Part shown: positions 36,228 to 43,251 of the stretch, in pieces
How the letters are laid out: the number at the start of each line of letters is the position of its first letter
How positions within the stretch are numbered: position 1 is the first letter of the stretch
Assembly: GCF_038433155.1 (NCBI RefSeq)
Contig: NZ_JBCDMW010000011.1
Location: forward strand, 53,483 to 117,482
Direction: 5' to 3'
Length of the DNA stretch: 64,000 bases
Source of the DNA: Luteococcus sp038433155
GTDB lineage: Bacteria > Actinomycetota > Actinomycetes > Propionibacteriales > Propionibacteriaceae
The notes under the pieces: generated by a model
Databases searched by the model: none
Told to the model about the DNA's origin: nothing
Seen by the model: the letters and a program-made list of their open reading frames with translations, nothing else
Position numbers and translations under genes: made by a program

Positions 36228-36601
36228 TCAGCCTTCGCTTTCAGGGTGAGCCACGCCCTGACCGCATAGGCATAGGAGGGGATCATCCACGCGCCGGACG
36301 CAAACCCTCGCTCGCTCTCGAACCTCGAAACAGTGCTATTGCTGCAACCGATGATCTGGGCAACATCGCGCTGGCTCATGTGCCGCTCCTCACGGATGGC
36401 AACGAGCTGCTCAACGAGATGGCCCAACCGGGAGCGCTCGGTTCCATAGTCGAGCAGGTCGGCGGTGGGGACATCCAGATCCTTGAGGTTGGCTACTGTC
36501 ATGCGCCTGCGGTCGGCCATCGCGCCTCCTGTCGGTCGGTATGTGTCGCACCATCCGCACAGCCCTGGCTCGCACCAGGTTGTCGGGCGATAGTCAGTCA
36601 C
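36224..36601 (-). CDS. HTH-type (XRE-like) DNA-binding protein
   Basis: 125 residues. N-terminal Cys cluster (CEPGLCGWCDTY), then an XRE-type helix-turn-helix: LVAIREERHMSQRDVAQIIG and CSNSTVSRFESERGF. It is in the short operon just before the late genes and downstream of a terminator, so it is a candidate regulator of late transcription (inference). An internal ATG (MADRRR) is an alternative start. Confidence 0.7.
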   Translation of the reverse strand: MTDYRPTTWCEPGLCGWCDTYRPTGGAMADRRRMTVANLKDLDVPTADLLDYGTERSRLGHLVEQLVAIREERHMSQRDVAQIIGCSNSTVSRFESERGFASGAWMIPSYAYAVRAWLTLKAKAE

Positions 36602-36935
36602 GCCGCTTCTCTACCTCGGTAGCGGCCCATGTGGTGATGTGCTCGACATAGTAGGAGCGGATCTCGTCGGTGCGATGCTCCTCGCCTACGTACTCGAAGG
36701 CGTAGTCCACGAGGTGTACGGCTTCGTGTGCAATGACTCCGGCGACGATGGGCCAAGGCGCGGCCGTGACTCCGACGTTGAGCCAGAGGCAGAGGTTGCC
36801 GTGCTCACCTTGGATGGTGCGTCCGTCGATGCGGTCGGGTGGCGTTTCGAGTCCGAGCCTTTCGGCTTCGCCTCCGATGGCGAGGGTGATGGTGCTGGGC
36901 AGTGGGGTGAGTTTACAGGTGGGCAGCTTCGCCAT
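36594..36935 (-). CDS. Zincin-like metalloprotease domain protein (HExxH)
   Basis: 113 residues. IAHEAVHLVDYAF carries an intact HExxH zinc motif, followed by a downstream acidic stretch (EEHRTDEIRSYYVEHI) that may hold the third ligand. Similar small phage proteins form a peptidase family with unknown target. First gene after the terminator-containing gap, so probably the head of a short transcript with the HTH gene. Confidence 0.7.
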   Translation of the reverse strand: MAKLPTCKLTPLPSTITLAIGGEAERLGLETPPDRIDGRTIQGEHGNLCLWLNVGVTAAPWPIVAGVIAHEAVHLVDYAFEYVGEEHRTDEIRSYYVEHITTWAATEVEKRRD

Positions 36936-36955
36936 GCCGCGCCTCCCGTGTGTAG

Positions 36956-37057
36956 CCGGTGGTCAGCAGGGAGCGCTTCGCACACTCGCGATCCCCATCG
37001 CGTCGCGCCTGCGTCGGCGGTGTTTGTTGTGTGTCGCTCGAACCTGCTGACCACCGG
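36956..37057. repeat. 15-bp inverted repeat, 72-bp spacer
   Basis: Perfect arms CCGGTGGTCAGCAGG (36956-36970) and its complement (37043-37057) just upstream of the metalloprotease-like gene. Could form a long stem around a 72-nt loop in RNA, or be paired protein-binding sites near the late promoter region. No tRNA or known riboswitch fold recognised. Confidence 0.8.
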
Positions 37058-37160
37058 GTCTGTGGCCCCGATCCGCTCGGGGTGGGCGTCGGCCGTGCGG
37101 GCGGGTTCATGCAAGCTCCCCAGCCAACACCCGCTGCCGCTATTCAGTTGTGGCTCAACG

Positions 37161-37195
37161 AGAAAAGGCCCGCCGCACCGAAGTGCGACGGGCCT
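37161..37195 (-). terminator. Rho-independent terminator with C(UUCG)G loop
   Basis: On the minus strand AGGCCCGTCGCA-CTTCGG-TGCGGCGGGCCT followed by TTTTC. One mismatch (wobble) in a 12-bp stem; the UUCG tetraloop stabilises it. It ends the long early/middle transcript. Confidence 0.9.
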
Positions 37196-37295
37196 CCTCT
37201 CGAAGTCTCTAGTTGGTCTGGCGACCAACCTACATGCAGGGTACCCGCATGCATGCCGAATGTCTAGTCGAAGATGTCCACGGGCATCTTCGGCG

Positions 37296-37649
37296 TTACG
37301 ACAGAAGTGACCGCCATTCGTCTGCCAGTGGTTTCAGTGCTTGATTCAGCGCCATTTGAGCACCCTTGTCGCTGTGCCCTCCGTGGCGTAGGCGGTGAAG
37401 TGCAGCAGCGGCGGATACTTCTTCGGCGGTGCAATCGTTTCCATAACCGCCGATGTGACAGTCATTGCAGTGCCATTGCCACTGGGTGCCGTTGATGGCT
37501 GGGGTGGTCGTCATGACGACGGCATGACTCCGTGCGGCTTCTTCGCGGGCGCGGCGGGCTTTGCGCTCGTCTTGTAGCTGCTTGCGGCGGCGGGCTGCGC
37601 GTCGTTCGTACCCGTTTGGCGACTGGGCAATGCCCTGGCTGCTCCTCAT
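37296..37649 (-). CDS. Phage protein of unknown function with Cys/His motif
   Basis: 117 residues. Very basic N-terminal helix (RRAARRRKQLQDERKARRAR), then WQWHCNDCHIGGYGNDC and LHRLRHGGHSD, a likely zinc site. Last gene before the terminator. Overlaps the upstream gene (ATGA). Confidence 0.6.
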   Translation of the reverse strand: MRSSQGIAQSPNGYERRAARRRKQLQDERKARRAREEAARSHAVVMTTTPAINGTQWQWHCNDCHIGGYGNDCTAEEVSAAAALHRLRHGGHSDKGAQMALNQALKPLADEWRSLLS

Positions 37650-38602
37650 GATGTCTCCCGTTCTTCGAGGACCGTCAGCAGGTCCGTCGCTTGATAGGTC
37701 CTCCAGCCATCCGACGAGACTCCGGACGGTGCGATGCGGCCACGTCGAGCCATGTCCTCGACGACCTTCTTGCGCACGGTGTAGCCCATGGTGCGAGCGA
37801 TGGTGACCAGCCCCGAGATAGTGTACAGCTCACCCTCGAAGCGGGCCATCATCCCGGCGCGCACGTCGGCCACTTGGTGTCGCTTGGCGCAGGTGTCGCA
37901 CCAGACCGTGGGCGAGCCCCTGAAGGCCATCAGCCTGGACCCGCACGTCGGGCATGGGCCAGCCAGCACGCGCTCTGGCATCGTGTCGATGGCTCGCAGG
38001 GCCTTGCGCATCGCGGCCTGCACCTGGTGCGCGATCTGGTCACCCTCGGGGTGCAGCGCCACCGACGCAGAGTTGCGACCCAGCCAGTCGGCCACGGCAG
38101 CGGGCGAGTCGTCGCCCACCCACTGCTTGCCTAGTCGCACGAGCACGGCCTGAGCGCCCGTGACCAATGCCCATCGCAGCTCATCGCGGGCAGCGGACGC
38201 GGCCACGCTGTACGGCATCGGCTCACTAGCCTCGGCATCCGGTGGTGGAGCTGGACGATAGACCCTGTCCAACCGCGTGACGGTCACCTCCAGCTGATCC
38301 AGCAGCATTGGCGCGTTGGCGCAATCCACCTCCAGTTGCTCCACGCATCGCGGACAGATGAAAGCATCCCCAGCCATCGCCCCGCACTTGGCGCACGGCT
38401 GACCCCAGCCCGGCATGGTCACATCGGCCGGCGCGAACAACCGCCCCGAGTCCAGCTCCCGACCCACCGGGCGACCCTTGCGCAGGTCCGGCGAGCCAGC
38501 GAGCCCCGCCAAGGCTTGGTCGCCATAGCGGGGCTCGGTTGCGCCGGTGCAATGCGCGCACGTCTCGGTCGGGAGGTCCGAGTACTCGCAGCGGTCACTC
38601 AC
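37646..38602 (-). CDS. Zinc-ribbon and HTH phage protein of unknown function
   Basis: 318 residues with three cysteine pairs-of-pairs: C..CAHC near the N-terminus, CAKCGAMAGDAFICPRC (~residue 70), and CPTCGSRLM...WCDTCAKRH (~residue 220), suggesting three zinc ribbons. The C-terminal ~60 residues (YTISGLVTIARTMGYTVRKK ... VSSDGWRTYQATDL) look like a winged-helix or MerR-like DNA-binding end. Start is GTG with GGAGGT four bases upstream. Possibly a nucleic-acid-binding regulator; function not established. Confidence 0.62.
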   Translation of the reverse strand: MSDRCEYSDLPTETCAHCTGATEPRYGDQALAGLAGSPDLRKGRPVGRELDSGRLFAPADVTMPGWGQPCAKCGAMAGDAFICPRCVEQLEVDCANAPMLLDQLEVTVTRLDRVYRPAPPPDAEASEPMPYSVAASAARDELRWALVTGAQAVLVRLGKQWVGDDSPAAVADWLGRNSASVALHPEGDQIAHQVQAAMRKALRAIDTMPERVLAGPCPTCGSRLMAFRGSPTVWCDTCAKRHQVADVRAGMMARFEGELYTISGLVTIARTMGYTVRKKVVEDMARRGRIAPSGVSSDGWRTYQATDLLTVLEERETS

Positions 38603-38876
38603 GCGGACCTCCGATGCGGGCATGGGTAGCGCCCACGAACACCAGCAGGACGAGCAAGAAGCCCGTCCATCCGACGAACCACCACGCGAGCACGAGCATC
38701 ACCGTGTGATGGTCGCCCCACAGTGCCCACGCCGTGATGGCCGACAGGACCATGGCCCACAGGAGCGACCCCGTGGTGCGCGGCTTCCGGTTGCCAATGA
38801 GGACGAGCAGCAGATACCCGAGCGCGGCGCAGGCCTCGCAGGCCGCGGCGAGCTGGAGCGTTGGCAGATGGTTCAT
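38595..38876 (-). CDS. Small membrane protein
   Basis: 93 residues with three predicted helices (ACEACAALGYLLLVLIG, GSLLWAMVLSAITAWALWG, LVLAWWFVGWTGFLLVLLVF). No recognised family. Start overlaps the preceding stop (ATGA). Confidence 0.65.
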   Translation of the reverse strand: MNHLPTLQLAAACEACAALGYLLLVLIGNRKPRTTGSLLWAMVLSAITAWALWGDHHTVMLVLAWWFVGWTGFLLVLLVFVGATHARIGGPRE

Positions 38877-38980
38877 GCGCCCTCCCTGGACTTGTGGCTG
38901 GTGGCACAGCGCTTCATCAGCGGCTTGCCTGCGATGGGGTCGCCGCACTCTGGGCAGCGGTCAGGGGCGACGGTGCTCAT
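38873..38980 (-). CDS. 35-residue zinc-finger-like peptide
   Basis: Short gene with the pattern CPECGDPIAGKPLMKRC. Start and stop both overlap neighbours by four bases (ATGA), so it fits perfectly into the coupled gene chain. Too short for most gene finders. Confidence 0.55.
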   Translation of the reverse strand: MSTVAPDRCPECGDPIAGKPLMKRCATSHKSREGA

Positions 38981-39198
38981 GCGCGGTCCGCCAGCTGGTG
39001 GGTAGTCACCTCGTGAATGGAGACCTTCACCACGCCGGGGCGCGCCGTCATTTCCTCGGCCTCGGCGGCTGCCGTGTCTTCGCTGGTGATGCCATGGCGA
39101 CTCTGCATCACCACATCGTCGGCGTCATAGGCGAGCACGGTCCACGTGGTGCTGGCGCTGGCGATCCGCACGGAGGGCCACGGTTTGATGGTGATCAT
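38977..39198 (-). CDS. Small phage protein of unknown function
   Basis: 73 residues, beta-rich first half (WPSVRIASASTTWTVLAYDAD) and a C-terminal alpha/beta segment (EEMTARPGVVKVSIHEVTTH). Coupled by ATGA at both ends. Similar in outline to small phage proteins that pair a beta sheet with one helix. Confidence 0.6.
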   Translation of the reverse strand: MITIKPWPSVRIASASTTWTVLAYDADDVVMQSRHGITSEDTAAAEAEEMTARPGVVKVSIHEVTTHQLADRA

Positions 39199-39401
39199 GA
39201 GTTCTCCCTGATGGTGCGTCGAAGTCGGGACATGGATGCGTGGATGGCCAGGTGCGCGGCCCGCTCGCGCTCCTCGGCTTTTCGGTCAGCCAGCAGGCTG
39301 AATGCCCGTCGATACTCCTCTTGGGCTGCGGCCCCCTCGCGGAAGGCGGCCATCGCCTCGCGCACTGCGTCGAGGATGGGCTCGGGGATTGGCTCGGTCA
39401 C
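39195..39401 (-). CDS. Small helical phage protein
   Basis: 68 residues, almost all helix (EPILDAVREAMAAFREGAAA; LADRKAEERERAAHLAIHAS). GTG start in a GTGA overlap with the upstream stop. Unknown function. Confidence 0.6.
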   Translation of the reverse strand: MTEPIPEPILDAVREAMAAFREGAAAQEEYRRAFSLLADRKAEERERAAHLAIHASMSRLRRTIRENS

Positions 39402-39610
39402 AGCGTGACCCCCTGTCGTGACATGCGGTGGGCGTGGGCGTACGCCTCGGACCATGAGCGGAAGTGCCCGTCGAGGTGCTGGCCCGCTGAAAGGGTTGGG
39501 CTGATTGCGTGCCAGATCCCATTTGAGTCACACACGACACGCCAGACGGGATGATTCATCAGCCACCGGATTCGACCATCGGGATAGCGGGGGATTCGTC
39601 GGGTGCTCAT
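39398..39610 (-). CDS. Small phage protein of unknown function
   Basis: 70 residues. PDGRIRWLMNHPVWRVVCDSN, then HFRSWSEAYAHAHRMSR, a pattern of a small beta unit plus one helix. ATGA-coupled with its neighbour. Confidence 0.6.
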   Translation of the reverse strand: MSTRRIPRYPDGRIRWLMNHPVWRVVCDSNGIWHAISPTLSAGQHLDGHFRSWSEAYAHAHRMSRQGVTL

Positions 39611-39813
39611 GCTCGGTCCTTTCGCTGGATCCAGACGGACGGACACCGCGGGCAGTGGCGCACGGTCTCGTCATCGGGCAGTGGCCTGCCCATGCGCCCG
39701 CACTCGGGGCACAGGGCGGGGTCATGGCTGCTGCGGCCGACGAGCGCGGCCATGAGCGCGAGGTAAGCCAGGGTGACGCCGACGAGGACGGCGGCGATTG
39801 CGATGGTGCTCAC
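39607..39813 (-). CDS. Membrane-anchored zinc-ribbon protein
   Basis: 68 residues: one N-terminal membrane helix (IAIAAVLVGVTLAYLALMAAL), then a cytoplasmic zinc ribbon CPECGRMG...HCPRCPSVW. GTG start in a GTGA overlap. A membrane-tethered ribbon this small is unusual; role unknown. Confidence 0.65.
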   Translation of the reverse strand: MSTIAIAAVLVGVTLAYLALMAALVGRSSHDPALCPECGRMGRPLPDDETVRHCPRCPSVWIQRKDRA

Positions 39814-40190
39814 AACTCCACCCCCAGCGCTGCCTCGAGGGCTAGTCGTGCAGCTTCCTGGGTGCAGGTGCAGGGTTCTGGGTAGCGAGCCCCGTCGAAG
39901 CAGCGCCATGAGTGCCAACCGCCCTCGCTGTCAGCACCCTCGTCGCTCAGGACCTTCGCTGCCCGCTCGACCATCACCTCATCCACGGTGGTGAGCGCTC
40001 GCAGGCGAGCGTTCTCGGCGCAGACCTTGGCGTAGTCGCTGTTGCTAATGAGCGACCAGTGCCACATGGCTGCCTCGGGTGGCTTCTGGGTGGTGTCACG
40101 GAGGTGGAGCGCAGCCCGCAGTCGGTTAACCTCGTCTGCAAGCGCGTGATAGGCGTGGATCCCCCGCGCACGGGTCGCGGCGTCACTCAT
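39810..40190 (-). CDS. Phage protein of unknown function
   Basis: 126 residues. N-terminal coiled coil (HALADEVNRLRAALHLRD), a second helix (AKVCAENARLRAL), then a Cys/Trp-rich end (GGWHSWRCFDGARYPEPCTC). The last part may bind zinc. Overlaps the upstream gene by 8 bp. Confidence 0.6.
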   Translation of the reverse strand: MSDAATRARGIHAYHALADEVNRLRAALHLRDTTQKPPEAAMWHWSLISNSDYAKVCAENARLRALTTVDEVMVERAAKVLSDEGADSEGGWHSWRCFDGARYPEPCTCTQEAARLALEAALGVEL

Positions 40191-40404
40191 CGGACCCACC
40201 GCCCTTCGCGCACCGCGGACGCAGGTCATGCGCCTTCGGGTCCGCGCTGGCCTTGGTTGGGTGCATCCCGCCAGCCAGCATTGCCACGCGCCACCCGTAC
40301 TTGGTGGCCGACTTGCGCGCCCCGGGAACGGTGGTGCAGTTCGTGACGAGCACCCGGGGGCAACGGTTGCACTGGAGGGTGACAGCACCCTTGAAGGCGG
40401 TCAT
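40183..40404 (-). CDS. Small basic zinc-finger-like protein
   Basis: 73 residues. TLQCNRCPRVLVTNC and a later RPRC form a Cys4-type site; net positive. ATGA overlap with the upstream gene. Confidence 0.6.
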   Translation of the reverse strand: MTAFKGAVTLQCNRCPRVLVTNCTTVPGARKSATKYGWRVAMLAGGMHPTKASADPKAHDLRPRCAKGGGSDE

Positions 40405-40736
40405 CGCTCGCCACCACCCATCAGCTCGGGCAGGGCAGCGAGCACGGCCCCAGCCCACTGCTGAGCCTGTCGTAGATAGGCACGCACAGCTAGGTCACCC
40501 AGCCCACTCAGCTCCCCGGCATCTTCCAGCTCACTGCCGCAGAAGATCTTGTGTAGTCGCTCGGCCAGCTTGTCGCGGTCGATGCGCTTGACCCACTCCT
40601 CGGCGGTATCCAGCGGCGTCCATGGGCCAAGCCCCTCGGGGCTGATTGTGTCAGGGAGCGACCAGTCGGCGTAGGATTCGTCGTTGTAGTTCAGCCACGC
40701 GGGGTGGGCATTGAAGTCCGGCAACTCGGTGCTCAT
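40401..40736 (-). CDS. Phage protein of unknown function
   Basis: 111 residues, acidic and Trp-rich first half (HPAWLNYNDESYADWSLPDT), then helical (RDKLAERLHKIFCGSE; AVRAYLRQAQQWAGAVLAAL). Not recognised. Coupled both sides. Confidence 0.6.
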   Translation of the reverse strand: MSTELPDFNAHPAWLNYNDESYADWSLPDTISPEGLGPWTPLDTAEEWVKRIDRDKLAERLHKIFCGSELEDAGELSGLGDLAVRAYLRQAQQWAGAVLAALPELMGGGER

Positions 40737-40906
40737 GCCTCCCCCTCCAGGTCTCGCACGGACTCCACGTCGCCTTCCATGACGTGAGAAGAAAGCGGCT
40801 CGACATCACTCCAAATCCGGCGCGCCTCCTCCTCGGACTCGGCCTCGACGTAGTACACCTCACGCACGGTGCCGATGTAGACGACCTCAAACTCTCGGGT
40901 GCTCAT
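40733..40906 (-). CDS. DpnD/PcfM-like small protein
   Basis: 57 residues. FEVVYIGTVREVYYVEAESE and EEARRIWSDVE match the DpnD/PcfM pattern (beta hairpin, then EAES-EEA helix). Function of the family is unknown; members often lie near restriction or conjugation genes. ATGA overlaps at both ends. Confidence 0.65.
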   Translation of the reverse strand: MSTREFEVVYIGTVREVYYVEAESEEEARRIWSDVEPLSSHVMEGDVESVRDLEGEA

Positions 40907-41463
40907 GCCCGCCCCTCCAGTTCGGCGCGCTTGGCGTCAGCGGCGGCAAGAGCAGCGCGCATGGCCTCGTGGTCAGACCCGGTGGTCTGCCGCCACTCAT
41001 GCACCGCCGCCTCCACCACCTGGTCGAAGGCGCGCTCGGGCTCGGGCTTGGGTGCGCGCTCGATGATCCGCAGGGCGTCGACACAGGTGCCGACTTCGCC
41101 TCCGCTCAGGCGGACGTAGAGGCTCCACAGGGCCAGACCGCCCCCGCTCGTTGAATGCAACTTGCCGGTTGCCGTGCGGCCCTTGCGCTCCACCTCCACC
41201 ACGTCGCCAGCCTTGAGCGTGGGCATGATCGCCTCCAGCTCGTCGCCGGTCAGCCACGGGCCGGGCTCGGGCTTGTCGGCCTCCAGCTCAGCGCGCTTGG
41301 CTTCTGCGGAGGCGAGCGCGGCGCGGAGAACCTCCCTCGGGCTCTGCTCGAAGCAGTACGGCGTGAGTTCGGCGTCCAGATCCTGCCATGCTGCCTCCAC
41401 CACCTCGTCGGGGACGGCGGTCGGGGGGGTGGGCTCGGGAATGGGGGTCGGGTTGGTGATCAT
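40903..41463 (-). CDS. Phage protein with duplicated helical module
   Basis: 186 residues. A ~40-residue helical unit occurs twice: VVEAAWQDL...LRAALASAEAKRAELEAD near the N-terminus and VVEAAVHEW...MRAALAAADAKRAELEGR at the C-terminus. Between them lies a beta-barrel-like part (LKAGDVVEVERKGRTATGKL) resembling a small SH3/KOW-like fold. Internal duplication is clear; function unknown. Confidence 0.65.
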   Translation of the reverse strand: MITNPTPIPEPTPPTAVPDEVVEAAWQDLDAELTPYCFEQSPREVLRAALASAEAKRAELEADKPEPGPWLTGDELEAIMPTLKAGDVVEVERKGRTATGKLHSTSGGGLALWSLYVRLSGGEVGTCVDALRIIERAPKPEPERAFDQVVEAAVHEWRQTTGSDHEAMRAALAAADAKRAELEGRA

Positions 41464-41465
41464 TG

Positions 41466-41831
41466 TCAGCTCTCCTTGTCTTCGTCATCGTTCTCGATGG
41501 GCTCAGCGACCCAGTAGGTGTCCTGCCAGCGCCGCCCGTCCTCCGGGTAGTAGGTGAACTTCACCGGCTCGCCGTCGATCAGCGCGATGAAGTCCCAGGT
41601 GTGGTCGTCGCACAGGTTGGTAGTCAGCTTGTCGTCGGCGTACTTCTCCAGCACCGTCTGGGTGGAGTTGCCCCAGACCTGAATGGCGGTGGCGTGGGAG
41701 TCGATGTAGTCGTCATAGTCGATCAATCTCAGAGACTTGCCGTAGGCGTCGTTGAACTCGTCGTTGGTCTTGTTGAGCTGGTCGAGGATCCCGTCGGCGG
41801 TGATGTCGGCCATGGGCCCTGGGCGGGTCAC
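41466..41831 (-). CDS. Acidic phage protein of unknown function
   Basis: 121 residues, strongly acidic (net about -20) with a tail of ENDDEDKES. Acidic DNA-mimic-like composition is noted but not proof. Start GTG overlaps the upstream stop (GTGA); an ATG six codons on is possible. Confidence 0.62.
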   Translation of the reverse strand: MTRPGPMADITADGILDQLNKTNDEFNDAYGKSLRLIDYDDYIDSHATAIQVWGNSTQTVLEKYADDKLTTNLCDDHTWDFIALIDGEPVKFTYYPEDGRRWQDTYWVAEPIENDDEDKES

Positions 41832-42115
41832 GACGCCACCGCCTCGCGGGCGGCAGCGAGCCGAGCCGCCGAGGCCGCCCGCTGCTCGTCAGTCATGGGC
41901 CGCGACGACTTGGCCGCTCGCACCGGGTTGAAGCCATCCGAGGGACAGGTGAACTCACCCCATTCGGTGCCGTCCTTGTAGGTGCCGCCAGCGATCTGCG
42001 CCCACCGCTTGTCGCGCTTGAACTTGCGCAAGTCACGCGGGAGGCAGGTGAAGGCCTTGACCAGCTCGTCATCGGCTGCGTAGGTGATGGTGGTCTCTTG
42101 CTCGCTTCGCATCAT
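41828..42115 (-). CDS. Phage protein of unknown function
   Basis: 95 residues. TITYAADDELVKAFTCLPRD then WAQIAGGTYKDGTEWGEFTC and a helical end. Start chosen after GAAAGGT nine bases upstream. First gene after a stem-loop leader, so a possible operon sub-start. Confidence 0.6.
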   Translation of the reverse strand: MMRSEQETTITYAADDELVKAFTCLPRDLRKFKRDKRWAQIAGGTYKDGTEWGEFTCPSDGFNPVRAAKSSRPMTDEQRAASAARLAAAREAVAS

Positions 42116-42152
42116 GATTTCTCGACCTTTCAGGTCTCTAGGGTTGACGAGT

Positions 42153-42183
42153 ACGCGACCGGGCATGTTCGGTCGCGTTTCTT
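42153..42183 (+). terminator. Stem-loop with plus-strand T-tract
   Basis: 9-bp perfect arms ACGCGACCG / CGGTCGCGT, 8-nt loop, then TTCTT reading rightward. On the coding (minus) strand it is a leader stem-loop without a U-tract. It could block antisense transcription or tune expression of the following gene. Confidence 0.55.
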
Positions 42184-42189
42184 CGTGGA

Positions 42190-42597
42190 TTAAGCGGGTA
42201 AAACGGCAGGAATGGGATGTTTCGGCGTTGGCGTCAGACTGAGCGTGACCCAGTACAGGCCGCGCACGTCGAGGTTTGGGCCGCGAGCGAACAGCTCATA
42301 GGCGACGAACTGGGGCGAGTCGTCGGTCAGGATTCCGGCGGCGACACAGGAGTCGAGCAGGATCTTGGTCGTCGGAGCCACGTTGACCGGATCCGCTTTC
42401 GGCGTCGTGCCCTTGCCGTATCGGATCGTCCAGTGGGCGGCGACCGTCTCGAAGCAGGGCTCGGGGATCGCAGGCAACTGCCGGTCAGCCAAGGCCCGGA
42501 TCTGCTTCTTGCGGGCGTCGAGCGCGTGCCGGTCGCGGGGGAGCCGGTTGAGCGTGAGCACCTGGGCGGCGGGGATCTCCCACGTGATCGCGGTCAC
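42190..42597 (-). CDS. RusA-like Holliday junction resolvase
   Basis: 135 residues. WEIPAAQVLTLNRLPRDRHA, then NVAPTTKILLDSCVAAGILT with DDSPQFV matches the RusA pattern (Asp cluster around D-K-LLD-L---G-L-DD). Phage RusA proteins resolve recombination or packaging junctions. GTG start in a GTGA overlap with the upstream gene. Confidence 0.78.
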   Translation of the reverse strand: MTAITWEIPAAQVLTLNRLPRDRHALDARKKQIRALADRQLPAIPEPCFETVAAHWTIRYGKGTTPKADPVNVAPTTKILLDSCVAAGILTDDSPQFVAYELFARGPNLDVRGLYWVTLSLTPTPKHPIPAVLPA

Positions 42598-42809
42598 CGG
42601 AGGCACGGCCCGCTGTGGCCTCGCTGCAGGCAGCACGGGCCACGGTCGCAGTAGCCCGCCCCACTGCCGAATGTCGCCATCAGCGTGGCCGACCAGTGTG
42701 GCCGGTTATCACGCTCCAACCGGGCCAGGTAGACGTCCCGCTCGGCTGCCCGCTTCGCCTGCCGGTTGACCCGCTGCTGCCAGCGGTTCCGCCTCGGGTC
42801 ACGCCACAT
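42594..42809 (-). CDS. Small basic protein with Cys-rich end
   Basis: 71 residues. Arg-rich N-terminus (MWRDPRRNRWQQRVNRQAKR) and C-terminal CDRGPCCLQRGHSGPC, a probable zinc knuckle. Overlaps both neighbours. Function unknown. Confidence 0.6.
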   Translation of the reverse strand: MWRDPRRNRWQQRVNRQAKRAAERDVYLARLERDNRPHWSATLMATFGSGAGYCDRGPCCLQRGHSGPCLR

Positions 42810-43251
42810 CGCGCACCGCCCTCGGGTGGGCGGCAGCGATCAGGCCACGGATCGCCTCGCGCATCGACCCGCGCTCGGGCGCGAACGGGACCGCCTCGAT
42901 CTGCGAAAGCTGGCGACCATCGGCCATGAGCTCCCGCGCCCGGTTGATCCGGTCCTGGTATTCGCGGACCGTCAGGCCGGGCGGCATGTCGATCATCGAG
43001 GCGTCGAAGGACTCCACGCGCTTGGCGCGGATCCGCTTAACCTCGTCAATGATGTTCGCCGGCAAGATCGGCGGGACCGTCTTCGGGTAGGCGATGGGCC
43101 GCACACCCAAGTTGGCGACGGCCTGCAGGGCGTCCTCGAGGCGGACCGTTGCGAGCGCTTCGGCCCAGGCTCGTGGCGCGTTGTCGTCGGTCCACTGCCC
43201 GGTGTAGGCGACGGCCTTAGTCAGGACCGCAGCGGCTTCCTGTGGGTTCAC
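42799..43251 (-). CDS. Replication-associated protein (putative helicase-loader-like)
   Basis: 150 residues. MNPQEAAAVLTKAVAYTGQW ... ALATVRLEDALQAVANLG and ILPANIIDEVKRIRAKRVES match the start of a widespread actinophage protein encoded right after the replication initiator. Position suggests a role in loading the host helicase; it lacks a Walker motif. GTGA-type coupling with the initiator gene. Confidence 0.6.
   Translation of the reverse strand: MNPQEAAAVLTKAVAYTGQWTDDNAPRAWAEALATVRLEDALQAVANLGVRPIAYPKTVPPILPANIIDEVKRIRAKRVESFDASMIDMPPGLTVREYQDRINRARELMADGRQLSQIEAVPFAPERGSMREAIRGLIAAAHPRAVRDVA

Larger units (their letters stand above)
36936..37295. other. 360-bp regulatory gap between middle and late blocks
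   Basis: No credible gene. It holds, in transcript order, a short hairpin (GTTGGT...ACCAAC near 37212-37229), a UUCG-loop terminator and the 15-bp inverted repeat. Probably ends early/middle transcription and houses the promoter for the next block. Confidence 0.65.

Noticed and set aside
36956..37057. Possible tRNA in the 15-bp inverted repeat
   Set aside because: The arms are too long, no T-arm/anticodon-arm pattern lies in the loop, and no CCA end follows.
36686..37228. 180-residue minus-strand frame across the regulatory gap
   Set aside because: It crosses the terminator and overlaps the metalloprotease gene in another frame; composition is shadow-like.
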